Assembly: GCA_030145965.1 (NCBI GenBank) | Contig: JASKZT010000116.1 | Coordinates: forward strand, 1-6,205 | Source: Ornithinimicrobium sp. | Lineage (GTDB): Bacteria > Actinomycetota > Actinomycetes > Actinomycetales > Dermatophilaceae | Length of the DNA: 6,205 bases | Direction of reading: 5' to 3' | In this document: piece by piece, positions 1 through 5,443 of the stretch | How the letters are laid out: each line of letters opens with the position of its first letter | Numbering within the stretch: the stretch's first letter is position 1 | Position numbers and translations under genes: made by a program | Notes under the pieces: model-generated | The model's database searches: none | Seen by the model: only the letters and a program-made list of their open reading frames with translations | Told to the model about the DNA's origin: nothing

Positions 1-36
1 GTACAGCTCCTCGATGTGGTCCTGCGTGATGCGCAT
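1..36 (-). CDS. Start of an unidentified gene (partial, N-terminal 12 residues)
   Basis: The gene begins at the ATG whose first base is position 36 on the minus strand and runs off the left edge. Only MRITQDHIEELY is visible. A strong ribosome-binding site, AAGGAG (minus strand, 47 to 42), lies 5 bases upstream of the ATG, and a possible -10 box lies at 75-80, so this is very likely a genuine gene start. The short amphipathic beginning is not enough to assign a family. The gene points the same way as the LCP gene behind it but is separated from it by a terminator-like hairpin, so it probably has its own promoter. Confidence 0.7.
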   Translation of the reverse strand, partial: MRITQDHIEELY

Positions 37-74
37 GCTCTCTCCTTCTTGAGGGGTCGAGACGAACGATCCCT

Positions 75-80
75 ACGCTA
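75..80 (-). promoter_or_regulatory. Possible -10 box for the left-edge gene
   Basis: Read on the minus strand, TAGCGT (80 to 75) fits the actinobacterial TANNNT -10 pattern. It would give a transcription start near 67-69 and a leader of about 30 bases containing the AAGGAG site at 42-47. No convincing -35 element is seen 16-19 bases upstream. The same hexamer serves as the candidate -10 of the small secreted protein gene at 2891-2896. Confidence 0.35.
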
Positions 81-107
81 GGCAGAGGCTCGGGGTCCGG
101 CATGCTG

Positions 108-128
108 AAACGACACCGAAGGGCGTCG
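108..128 (-). terminator. Intrinsic terminator after the LCP gene
   Basis: On the minus strand, 7 bases past the LCP stop codon, CGACGCC (128 to 122) and GGTGTCG (117 to 111) form a 7-bp stem with one G-U pair around a CTTC loop. Further G-U pairs can extend the stem at its base. TTT (110 to 108) follows directly. The place, GC-rich stem and short T run fit a rho-independent terminator; the T run is short, as is common in high-GC genomes. Confidence 0.6.
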
Positions 129-135
129 CCGCAGG

Positions 136-1350
136 TCAGCCGCACACGCCGCTGAAGCCGCTGCGGGGGGAGACGTCGTCGACGTAGGACTCCATGGTGT
201 CCGTGCCCAGGTGCTGGGAGAGCGTGCCCATCTGGGACGCCGACATGAGGACGATGGAGCCGGCCACCGGGTGGTCCTCGATGCCGCACCAGGGCCCCTG
301 CCAGAAGTGGATGTCACCGCCGCGCACGTCCCGCATGGAGACGGCGAGGTTGCGCATGTCCGCGACGCGCAGGTCGGCGTCCACGACGAGGTTGGTGGTC
401 GCGGCGTCCACGAACGAGGCCAGCCGTGCCGGGTTGGTCATCGTCTCGCGCGATAGCGCCTTGAGCATGACCGCCTTGACGAACTGCATCTGCCGCTCGC
501 CGCGGGAGATGTCGCCCTGGGACAGGGAGTAGCGCTCCCGGACGAAGCGGAGGCCGTCGTCGCCGTCCATGTGCTGGGCGCCGACGTCGAAGCCGCCCCC
601 GGCCTCGGTGACCTGGACGGTCACCCCGCCGATGGCGTCGGTCATCGCGCGGAAGCTGTCGAAGTCGACGATCGCGACGTGGTCGATCGGCACGCCGATG
701 AGCGGCTGCAGCGTCTGGATGAGCAGCGGCGCCCCGCCGTAGGAGTAGGCGGCGTTGATCTTCGAGCTGCCGCCCGTCCCGGCGATCGGCACGAAGAGGT
801 CGCGCGGGAAGTGCACGAGGTCGACCCGGTCCCGGGCGTCGTTGACGTGCAGGAGCACGATGACGTCGGAGCGGCCGCGCTCGACCGACAGGTCGCGGCT
901 GTCGCTGCCGAGGACGAGGAAGTTGAGGGACTCGCCGGCCGCGGCGTCGCGCTCCGGGGTCGTGACCGGCACCTCCACGCCGGAGACGTCGATGGGCCGA
1001 CCGTCCTCGCCGACGATCGGCGCGGCCGGCTCCTCCTCGGAGCCGCCCTCCACCGGCTCCGCGCCGTCGAGGGTCTGGAGGGCGTCGGCGTCGTCGTCGC
1101 CCGGCTGCTGCGCACCGTCGGGGGAGATCGTGATGATGCTGTCGCGCTCGGCCTTGAGGTCCTCGTGCACGACGTTGTCCGAGACGGTCTGCTGCAGGAA
1201 GAGCGCGTAGCCGCCGACGACGAGGACGGCCAGGAGCGCGAGCGCCCCCACCGTCCAGGCGACGAACCGCACCGGCCCCCCGCGGCGCCGTGAGCGGCGG
1301 CGTCGTCCACCCTGGGCGCGACCGACCTGCCGCTCGTCCTCATACCCCAT
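136..1350 (-). CDS. LytR-CpsA-Psr (LCP) family cell-wall glycopolymer ligase
   Basis: A 404-residue type II membrane protein. LCP enzymes act on the outer face of the membrane and transfer polyprenyl-phosphate-linked glycopolymers (teichoic acid-like polymers, capsule or arabinogalactan, by lineage) to peptidoglycan. The N-terminus is a highly basic cytoplasmic tail (about residues 11-24, nearly all Arg), then one membrane helix (about 29-52), an acidic, Pro/Gly-rich linker (about 75-140) and the LCP domain from about 141. LCP hallmarks seen: GSDSR (148-152), RSD (160-162), PRD (182-184), KIN (197-199) and the later SRGERQ segment. The only two cysteines, C355 and C403, both lie in the extracellular C-terminal part. 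The ATG at 1350 is the only usable start: an in-frame stop lies about ten codons upstream with no other start between. There is no Shine-Dalgarno, but a TACACT box 8 bases before the ATG suggests a leaderless message. The glycopolymer substrate cannot be told from sequence. Confidence 0.93.
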   Translation of the reverse strand: MGYEDERQVGRAQGGRRRRSRRRGGPVRFVAWTVGALALLAVLVVGGYALFLQQTVSDNVVHEDLKAERDSIITISPDGAQQPGDDDADALQTLDGAEPVEGGSEEEPAAPIVGEDGRPIDVSGVEVPVTTPERDAAAGESLNFLVLGSDSRDLSVERGRSDVIVLLHVNDARDRVDLVHFPRDLFVPIAGTGGSSKINAAYSYGGAPLLIQTLQPLIGVPIDHVAIVDFDSFRAMTDAIGGVTVQVTEAGGGFDVGAQHMDGDDGLRFVRERYSLSQGDISRGERQMQFVKAVMLKALSRETMTNPARLASFVDAATTNLVVDADLRVADMRNLAVSMRDVRGGDIHFWQGPWCGIEDHPVAGSIVLMSASQMGTLSQHLGTDTMESYVDDVSPRSGFSGVCG

Positions 1351-1358
1351 GGCGGGGG

Positions 1359-1364
1359 AGTGTA
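1359..1364 (-). promoter_or_regulatory. Probable leaderless -10 box of the LCP gene
   Basis: On the minus strand TACACT (1364 to 1359) ends 8 bases before the LCP start codon. It matches TANNNT, and the expected transcription start falls at or next to the A of the ATG. The lack of any Shine-Dalgarno there supports this. No clear -35 is present; the spacer region instead holds an inverted repeat (1371-1386). Confidence 0.45.
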
Positions 1365-1370
1365 GTCGGG

Positions 1371-1411
1371 CCGCCCGTCAGGGCGGGCACCGGCGCGGGG
1401 CGCCGGGTGCC
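1371..1411. repeat. Paired inverted repeats in the lcp/ygfZ divergent promoter region
   Basis: Two abutting inverted repeats fill the middle of the gap. The first is CCGCCC (1371-1376), loop GTCA, GGGCGG (1381-1386). The second is GGCACCGGCGC (1386-1396), loop GGG, then GCGCC (1400-1404), one unpaired G and GGTGCC (1406-1411), giving 11 bp with a single bulge. They sit just upstream of both candidate -10 boxes (TACACT of lcp, and TACCGT at 1413-1418 on the ygfZ side), so an operator shared by the two genes is possible. High GC makes chance repeats common, so the role is unproven. Confidence 0.4.
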
Positions 1412-1450
1412 GTACCGTGAGGAGGAGTCGTCATCGAGGAGCCTGTCGCC

Positions 1451-2497
1451 ATGAGTGTCCTGCTGGAACGCCCCGGAGCCGTGGCCGGCACGGGGGTCGA
1501 CGCCGGGGTGGCCGCCCACTACGGCGCCCCGCACAAGGAGCAGGTGCTCCTCGCCGAGGGCCTGGCGGTCGTCGACCTGTCGCACCGCGGCGTCGTGACC
1601 GTCACCGGGCCCGACCGGCTGACCTGGCTGCACTCGCTGACCACCCAGCACCTGAGCGACCTCGCGCCCCGCACGTCGGTCGAGACGCTCGTCCTCTCGC
1701 CCAAGGGCCACGTCGAGCACGCGCTGCACGTCGTCGACGACGGCGCGACCACCTGGCTCACGACCGAGCCCGGCGCCGCCCCCGCGGTCGCGGGGTGGCT
1801 GGACTCCATGCGCTTCATGCTGCGGGTCGAGGTCGCCGACGTCACCGACCGGTACGCCGTGCTCGGCGAGCCGGTCGGGACCGAGTCCGTCGAGGGCGAG
1901 CACCTGGCCTGGGTCGACCCCTGGCCGCGTGTCGTCGGCGACACCCACGCCTACGGACCGGTGGGGGAGGAGCACCCCGCGCACGGGCGCGCCTGGCGCG
2001 AGCTGGTCGTCCCGCGGGAGGAGCTCGCTGCCGCGGTCGGCGACCGCCCCCTGGCCGGCACGTGGGCCGCGGAGGCGCTGCGCGTGGCGGCCTGGCGCCC
2101 ACGGGCGGGCGTGGACACCGACCACCGCTCGATCCCCCACGAGCTGGACTGGCTGCGCACGGCGGTGCACCTGCACAAGGGCTGCTACCGCGGCCAGGAG
2201 ACGGTCGCCCGGGTCAAGAACCTCGGCCGCCCGCCCCGGCGCGTCGCGTTCCTGCACCTCGACGGCTCCGGCCACGTCTCGCCCGACCCCGGCTCCGAGC
2301 TCGTGCCCGCCGAGGGTGGCCGCGCCGTCGGCCACCTCATGAGCGTGGCGCGCCACCACGAGGACGGCCCCGTCGCCCTCGCCCTGGTCAAGTACACGAC
2401 CGACCCCGCCGCGGTCCTGCTGGCCGGGGACGTCTCGGCCGCGCAGACGCCGATCGTGCCGGGAAGCACGGAGCGTCCGGCGCGACGCCGCCCCTGA
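1451..2497 (+). CDS. ygfZ: YgfZ/GcvT-fold folate-binding iron-sulphur cluster protein
   Basis: 348 residues, normal for the family. YgfZ proteins share the fold of the glycine-cleavage T protein, bind tetrahydrofolate and help make or repair Fe-S clusters in enzymes such as MiaB. The diagnostic motif K-G-C-Y-x-G-Q-E is intact at residues 243-250, with the essential cysteine at C245. The GcvT-like N-terminal part is clear: DLSHRG (42-47), the GPDRLTWLHSLTTQ stretch (53-66) and LSPKGHVEH (82-90); IPHELDW (228-234) leads into the signature. The C-terminal part forms the small beta-barrel region. The ATG at 1451 is preceded by GAGGAG (1436-1441) at 9 bases. It is divergent from the LCP gene, and the stop lies inside an inverted repeat shared with the convergent small gene. 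The last ten or so residues, rich in Arg and Pro, are probably disordered. Confidence 0.94.
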   Translation: MSVLLERPGAVAGTGVDAGVAAHYGAPHKEQVLLAEGLAVVDLSHRGVVTVTGPDRLTWLHSLTTQHLSDLAPRTSVETLVLSPKGHVEHALHVVDDGATTWLTTEPGAAPAVAGWLDSMRFMLRVEVADVTDRYAVLGEPVGTESVEGEHLAWVDPWPRVVGDTHAYGPVGEEHPAHGRAWRELVVPREELAAAVGDRPLAGTWAAEALRVAAWRPRAGVDTDHRSIPHELDWLRTAVHLHKGCYRGQETVARVKNLGRPPRRVAFLHLDGSGHVSPDPGSELVPAEGGRAVGHLMSVARHHEDGPVALALVKYTTDPAAVLLAGDVSAAQTPIVPGSTERPARRRP

Positions 2498-2511
2498 CGA
2501 CGCCGCGCCGG
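2477..2511. terminator. Inverted repeat between the convergent ygfZ and small-protein genes
   Basis: CCGGCGCG (2477-2484) and CGCGCCGG (2504-2511) are perfect 8-bp inverted copies 19 bases apart. They straddle the ygfZ stop (2495-2497) and end 10 bases before the stop of the convergent gene (2522-2524). A small palindrome, GACCC-T-GGGTC (2511-2521), follows. The convergent ends are only 24 bases apart, so this is the only place for a terminator serving both genes. There is no T run on either strand and the loop is long, so the call is tentative. Confidence 0.3.
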
Positions 2512-2521
2512 ACCCTGGGTC

Positions 2522-2803
2522 CTACTCCTCGAAGCCCTTGGTCGGGTTGCAGGCGTCTCCGGGCTTGGGCAGGAAGTCGTAGCCGAGGACCTTGGCGAAC
2601 ATCCCGTAGTTCTGCACCCGGGTGGGCTCGAAGTCGGTGATCTCGTCGTTCAGGCCCGAGTAGGCGCACACGGAGCGGGCGTGGGCGGGGCCCTGGGTGG
2701 GCTTGCCGTTGCCGGTCACCTCGCCGGCCAGGGCCGGGCTGCCGAGGGCGCCCACGAGGAGGGCGGTGGTGGCGGAGGTGGCGAGGACACGCTTGAGAGA
2801 CAT
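2522..2803 (-). CDS. Small secreted actinobacterial protein of unknown function
   Basis: 93 residues with a textbook Sec signal peptide: MSLKR basic start, a hydrophobic stretch (about 6-21) and a likely signal peptidase I cut after SPALA at residue 26. The mature form would have 67 residues. It starts GEVTGNGK and contains SVCAYSGLND (44-53), RVQNYG (62-67) and GDACNPT (82-88). C46 and C85 are the only cysteines and could form a disulphide. I recall similar small secreted hypothetical proteins, with a GEVTGNGK start and a CNPT end, widely in actinobacteria; none has a function known to me. I chose the ATG at 2803 over a longer reading from 2848 because AAGGAG (minus strand, 2815 to 2810) sits 6 bases before it and because the signal peptide then begins at residue 1. 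It is transcribed alone, convergent with ygfZ, behind a structured leader. Confidence 0.88.
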   Translation of the reverse strand: MSLKRVLATSATTALLVGALGSPALAGEVTGNGKPTQGPAHARSVCAYSGLNDEITDFEPTRVQNYGMFAKVLGYDFLPKPGDACNPTKGFEE

Positions 2804-2821
2804 GGATGACTCCTTCGTTCG

Positions 2822-2850
2822 CACGGTCCGTGGGCCCCTGCGGCCCACGG
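2822..2850 (-). promoter_or_regulatory. Hairpin in the leader of the small secreted protein gene
   Basis: CCGTGGGCC (2828-2836) and GGCCCACGG (2842-2850) are perfect 9-bp arms around a 5-base loop. Overlapping them, CACGG-T-CCGTG (2822-2832) is another perfect inverted repeat, so the segment 2828-2832 can pair with either side but not both. On the transcript the large hairpin comes first and ends 12 bases before the AAGGAG ribosome-binding site; the smaller one ends 6 bases before it. This could be an RNA stability or translation-control element, or a protein-binding operator. It has no T run, so it is not a simple terminator. Confidence 0.5.
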
Positions 2851-2890
2851 GTGGGTACAGCAGACGGACCGGCCCCCAGGTCCACGGGTC

Positions 2891-2920
2891 ACGCTAGAAC
2901 CGCCGCGAATAGCTGCGCAA
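2891..2920 (-). promoter_or_regulatory. Candidate sigma-70-type promoter of the small secreted protein gene
   Basis: On the minus strand TTGCGC (2920 to 2915), an 18-base spacer and TAGCGT (2896 to 2891) form the best -35/-10 pair in the window. The transcription start would be near 2884, giving a leader of about 80 bases that includes the hairpin at 2828-2850. A direct repeat, CCACGGGT at 2845-2852 and 2882-2889, lies within that leader. Confidence 0.45.
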
Positions 2921-2964
2921 GGGGTTCTGCGGCCACCGGACCGGAGGGCTGGCAGGATCGGCGC

Positions 2965-3801
2965 ATGGCTTCGACCCTCATCACCGTCGCGCCCACCGGC
3001 GCGGAGACCGCGAAGGCGGACGTCCCCCAGCTGCCGACCACCCTCGAGGAGCTCGTCGAGACCGCCGTGCGCTGCGAGCAGGCCGGCGCCGCGCTCGTCC
3101 ACGTGCACGTGCGCGACGACGAGCACGCGCCGACCCTGGACCCGGTGCGGCTGCGCGACACCGTCCAGGCCCTGCGCGAGGCCACCGACCTCGTCGTCCA
3201 GCTCTCGACCGGCGGCTCGGTCAAGGACCCGCTCGAGGCGCGGCTGACCGTGCTCGACGCCGAGCCCGACTCCTGCTCGCTCACCTGCGGCACGGTCAAC
3301 TTCGGCGACGACGTCTTCCTCAACCCCCACGGCTTCATGAGCGACCTCTACGTCCAGGCCCAGGAGAAGGAGGTCGTGCCGGAGTTCGAGATCTTCGAGC
3401 TGGGCCACCTCGCCGCGCTCTCCCGGCTCGTCGACGCCCACGGCCTGCCCTTCGGCGGCCGGGTGCACGTCGACCTCGTCACCAACGTGCCGGGCGCGAT
3501 GCCCGGCACCGTCGAGGCGCTCGTCGCCGCCGTGCAGATGCTCCCGGCGGAGGTGACCAGCTGGTCGGCCACCGGCATCGGGCGGGCCCACCTGCCGATC
3601 GCCGCCGCGGCGCTGGCCATGGGCGGCCACCTGCGCGTCGGCATGGAGGACAACCTCATGATGGCCCGCGGGCAGCAGGTCCAGCACAACGCCGAGCTCG
3701 TCGAGCGCGCGGCCGGGCTCGCCACCACGATGCAGCGCCCGCCGATGACCACGGCGGAGGCGCGCGAGCTGCTGGCGGTCAAGGACCGCCGGGTCCGATG
3801 A
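2965..3801 (+). CDS. Beta-keto acid cleavage enzyme (BKACE, DUF849; Kce-like)
   Basis: 278 residues forming a Zn-dependent TIM barrel. The founding member, Kce (3-keto-5-aminohexanoate cleavage enzyme of lysine fermentation), condenses a beta-keto acid with acetyl-CoA to give acetoacetate and a new acyl-CoA; other family members act on different beta-keto acids. The key residues look intact: E14, the Zn ligands H46 and H48 in VHVHVRDD, the QLSTGG loop (79-84), E142/E145 and the RVGMEDN segment with R224, E228 and D229. These match Kce residues (as I recall E14, H46, H48, R226, E230, D231) with a two-residue offset late on, so it should be an active enzyme. The ATG at 2965 has AGGA (2954-2957) 7 bases upstream; an in-frame upstream extension has no family likeness. 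Its stop overlaps the asparaginase start (ATGA, 3798-3801). No thiolase, CoA-transferase or lysine-fermentation gene is nearby, so the substrate is unknown. Confidence 0.92.
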   Translation: MASTLITVAPTGAETAKADVPQLPTTLEELVETAVRCEQAGAALVHVHVRDDEHAPTLDPVRLRDTVQALREATDLVVQLSTGGSVKDPLEARLTVLDAEPDSCSLTCGTVNFGDDVFLNPHGFMSDLYVQAQEKEVVPEFEIFELGHLAALSRLVDAHGLPFGGRVHVDLVTNVPGAMPGTVEALVAAVQMLPAEVTSWSATGIGRAHLPIAAAALAMGGHLRVGMEDNLMMARGQQVQHNAELVERAAGLATTMQRPPMTTAEARELLAVKDRRVR

Positions 3802-4814
3802 GCGGCGGCCCGGGTAGGCAGCACAGCCCCCTGGAGCAGGCCCCGGTCGTGGCGCGGGTCGTCCGCAGCGGCTTCGTGGAGTCCGTCCACCACGGCGTGG
3901 CCGTGGCCGTCACCCCGGACGGCCGGCGGCCGGTCAGCGTCGGCCCGGTCGACGCCCCGGTCCTGCCCCGGTCCTCGCTCAAGCCCCTGCAGGCCGTGGC
4001 CATGCTGCGCGCCGGCGCCGACCTGTCCGGCGAGCTGCTCGCGCTCGCCTGCGCCAGCCACTCCGGCGAGAGCTTCCACCTCGAGGGCACCCGCCGCATC
4101 CTGGCCTCCGTCGGGCTGGAGGAGCCGGCGCTGCAGAACACCCCCGACCGGCCCTCGGACGAGGCCCAGCGCAACCGCTGGCTCGCCGAGGGGCGGGCAC
4201 CCACCTCGCTGGCGCAGAACTGCTCGGGCAAGCACGCCGGCATGCTCGCGGCGTCCGTCGCCGCCGGCTGGGACACCGTCACCTACCGCGACCCCGCGCA
4301 CCCGCTGCAGCGGCTGACCGTCGAGGTCGTCGAGGAGCTGACCGGCGAGCCGGTGACCGTCGTGACCGTGGACGGCTGCGGCGCCCCGGCGCTCGGCGTC
4401 TCCCTCGTCGGGCTGGCCCGCGCCTTCGGCCGCCTCGCCGCCGCGGAGCGGGACACCCCCGAGGGCCGGGTGGCCGACGCCATGCGCGCCCACCCGGAGT
4501 GGGTCGGCGGCACGGGCCGCGACGTGACCGACCTCATGCGCGGCGTCCCCGGGCTCCTCGCCAAGGACGGGGCGGAGTCGGTCTACGCGGTCGGCCTCGC
4601 CGACGGCCACGGCGTGGCCGTCAAGATCGCCGACGGGCACGACCGGGCCCGCGTCGGCGTGACGACCGCGGTGCTGCGCCGCCTGGGCGCCGACGACCTC
4701 GGCCCCGGCGTCGCGGAGGTCCTCGACGGCCTCGACGCCCGGGCGGTCGTCCGCGGCCACGGGGAGCCGGTCGGCGCGGTCGAGGCCCTGCCGCTGCCCG
4801 ACGCCCCCTCGTGA
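3798..4814 (+). CDS. Asparaginase (Asparaginase_II family, Rhizobium etli ReAV-like)
   Basis: 338 residues, cytoplasmic, no signal peptide. It should hydrolyse L-asparagine to aspartate and ammonia. It belongs to the Asparaginase_II (PF06089) group, which is unrelated to the E. coli AnsA/AnsB and plant-type enzymes. Motifs in order: RSSLKPLQ (58-65), with S59-x-x-K62 as the likely serine-lysine pair; CASHSGE (85-91); NCSGKHAGM (141-149) with C142 and K145; DGCGAP (192-197) with C194; [11 protein letters not shown] (237-247); [12 protein letters not shown] (255-266) with K256. As I recall, ReAV uses two Ser-Lys tandems and a metal site of two Cys and a Lys, and all of these appear to be present here. 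The ATG overlaps the BKACE stop by four bases, and the only Shine-Dalgarno-like sequence, AAGGA at 3781-3785, is rather far (12 bases), so translation is probably coupled. The stop overlaps dtd in the same way. Confidence 0.92.
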   Translation: MSGGPGRQHSPLEQAPVVARVVRSGFVESVHHGVAVAVTPDGRRPVSVGPVDAPVLPRSSLKPLQAVAMLRAGADLSGELLALACASHSGESFHLEGTRRILASVGLEEPALQNTPDRPSDEAQRNRWLAEGRAPTSLAQNCSGKHAGMLAASVAAGWDTVTYRDPAHPLQRLTVEVVEELTGEPVTVVTVDGCGAPALGVSLVGLARAFGRLAAAERDTPEGRVADAMRAHPEWVGGTGRDVTDLMRGVPGLLAKDGAESVYAVGLADGHGVAVKIADGHDRARVGVTTAVLRRLGADDLGPGVAEVLDGLDARAVVRGHGEPVGAVEALPLPDAPS

Positions 4815-5233
4815 GGGCCGTCCTGCAGCGGGTCACCCGCGCCCGGGTGACCGTGGAGGGCGAGGTGGTCGGGGCGATCGGCCCCGGGCTGGTCGCGCTC
4901 GTCGCGGCGACGCACGACGACGGCCCCAGGGACGTCGAGACGCTCGCCCGCAAGATCGCCGAGCTGCGGATCCTGCCGGGGGAGACCTCGGTCGCCGACA
5001 GCGGCGCGGCGGTGCTCGTCGTGAGCCAGTTCACGCTCTACGGCGACACCCGCAAGGGTCGTCGGCCGTCGTGGGTGCGGGCCGCGCGGGGCGACGTCGC
5101 CGAGCCGCTCGTCGAGGCGGTCTGCCAGGCGCTGCGCGACCGCGGCCTGGAGGTCGCCACCGGCCGCTTCGGCGCCGCCATGCAGGTCGAGCTGGTCAAC
5201 GACGGGCCGTTCACGGTGGTCGTCGACACGTGA
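4811..5233 (+). CDS. dtd: D-aminoacyl-tRNA deacylase (DTD)
   Basis: 140 residues from a GTG start. DTD hydrolyses D-amino acids mis-attached to tRNA (and glycine on tRNA-Ala), recycling the tRNA and keeping D-residues out of proteins. The N-terminus [15 protein letters not shown] is the standard family start and fixes the GTG at 4811; reading further upstream gives an Arg-rich shadow of the asparaginase gene. The conserved SQFTLYGD (72-79), KGRRPSW (82-88), [11 protein letters not shown] (116-126) and NDGPFT (130-135) are all present. The last carries the Gly-cisPro (G132-P133) pair that rejects L-aminoacyl substrates across the dimer interface. The segment after ELRIL is shorter than in E. 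coli, as is usual in actinobacteria. GTGA overlaps join it to the asparaginase upstream (4811-4814) and, apparently, to the broken gene downstream (5230-5233). Confidence 0.95.
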   Translation: MRAVLQRVTRARVTVEGEVVGAIGPGLVALVAATHDDGPRDVETLARKIAELRILPGETSVADSGAAVLVVSQFTLYGDTRKGRRPSWVRAARGDVAEPLVEAVCQALRDRGLEVATGRFGAAMQVELVNDGPFTVVVDT

Positions 5234-5420
5234 CGACCGACTGACGCCGACCTCCCCGACGAGGAGCAGGCCGAGGCCCTGCGCCGGCTCGACACCCGCT
5301 GTTCGGCGACGCCTTCGCCTCGGCGTTCGCCTCCGCGGCGGCGTGGCGGTCGACCGGCTGGGTCGCTGGCTGGGCACCGGTCGCCTCGTCCTGGACCCGC
5401 CGGCCTGGGCGCGGCACCCA
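5230..5420 (+). pseudogene. Frameshifted small gene after dtd (hypothetical protein remnant)
   Basis: No single frame makes a protein here, yet three consecutive stretches read as good high-GC coding sequence in different frames. After a GTG overlapping the dtd stop (GTGA, MTTD then TGA), 5243-5298 reads DADLPDEEQAEALRRLDTR; from 5299 the next frame reads LFGDAFASAFASAA; by about 5346 a third frame reads AVDRLGRWLGTGRLVLDPPAW and ARHP to about 5420. Joined, they resemble one small soluble protein of about 60 residues. The last two joins each look like loss of one base, and the first like gain of one base or loss of two. The third frame stays open to a stop at 5508-5510, but coding character fades after about 5420 and that stop lies inside the next gene. 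Decay or sequencing errors could both explain it. I have a weak memory of similar short ORFs after dtd in related genera. Confidence 0.6.
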
Positions 5421-5431
5421 GGGGCAGCGCC

Positions 5432-5437
5432 TACCCT
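5432..5437 (+). promoter_or_regulatory. Probable leaderless -10 box of the DUF2516 gene
   Basis: TACCCT fits TANNNT and ends 6 bases before the ATG at 5444, placing transcription initiation at or beside the start codon. There is no Shine-Dalgarno between them. It would give the DUF2516/hydrolase pair its own promoter inside the longer run of genes. No -35 element is evident, which is usual for this promoter type. Confidence 0.5.
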
Positions 5438-5443
5438 GGCCTC

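Noticed and set aside
571..1293. A 240-codon plus-strand frame opposite the LCP gene
   Set aside because: Low-complexity Val/Asp/Arg/Glu composition, no family likeness, and full overlap with a motif-confirmed LCP gene.
1417..2640. A 407-codon plus-strand frame overlapping ygfZ
   Set aside because: An Arg/Pro/Ala-rich shadow in another frame. The real frame carries the KGCYRGQE signature and a ribosome-binding site.
2804..2848. Fifteen extra N-terminal residues on the small secreted protein
   Set aside because: The added MGRRGPRTVRTKESS has no homologous feel, would bury the signal peptide and would place the start within the hairpin. AAGGAG lies right before the ATG at 2803.
2943..2947. 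GGAGG as the ribosome-binding site of the BKACE gene
   Set aside because: It lies 17 bases before the ATG, too far. AGGA at 2954-2957 is better placed.
3348..4760. A 470-codon open frame on the minus strand across the BKACE and asparaginase genes
   Set aside because: It is antisense to two proteins with clear catalytic motifs. Its translation is Ala/Gly/Arg/Val-rich with no recognisable domain; long antisense frames are expected at this GC content.
5231..5443. Stop-codon readthrough fusing DTD to DUF2516
   Set aside because: The two genes are in the same frame with no stop other than the dtd TGA between them, which looks suggestive. But the intervening translation in that frame is Arg/Pro-rich noise past about 5298, and DUF2516 has its own start and promoter.
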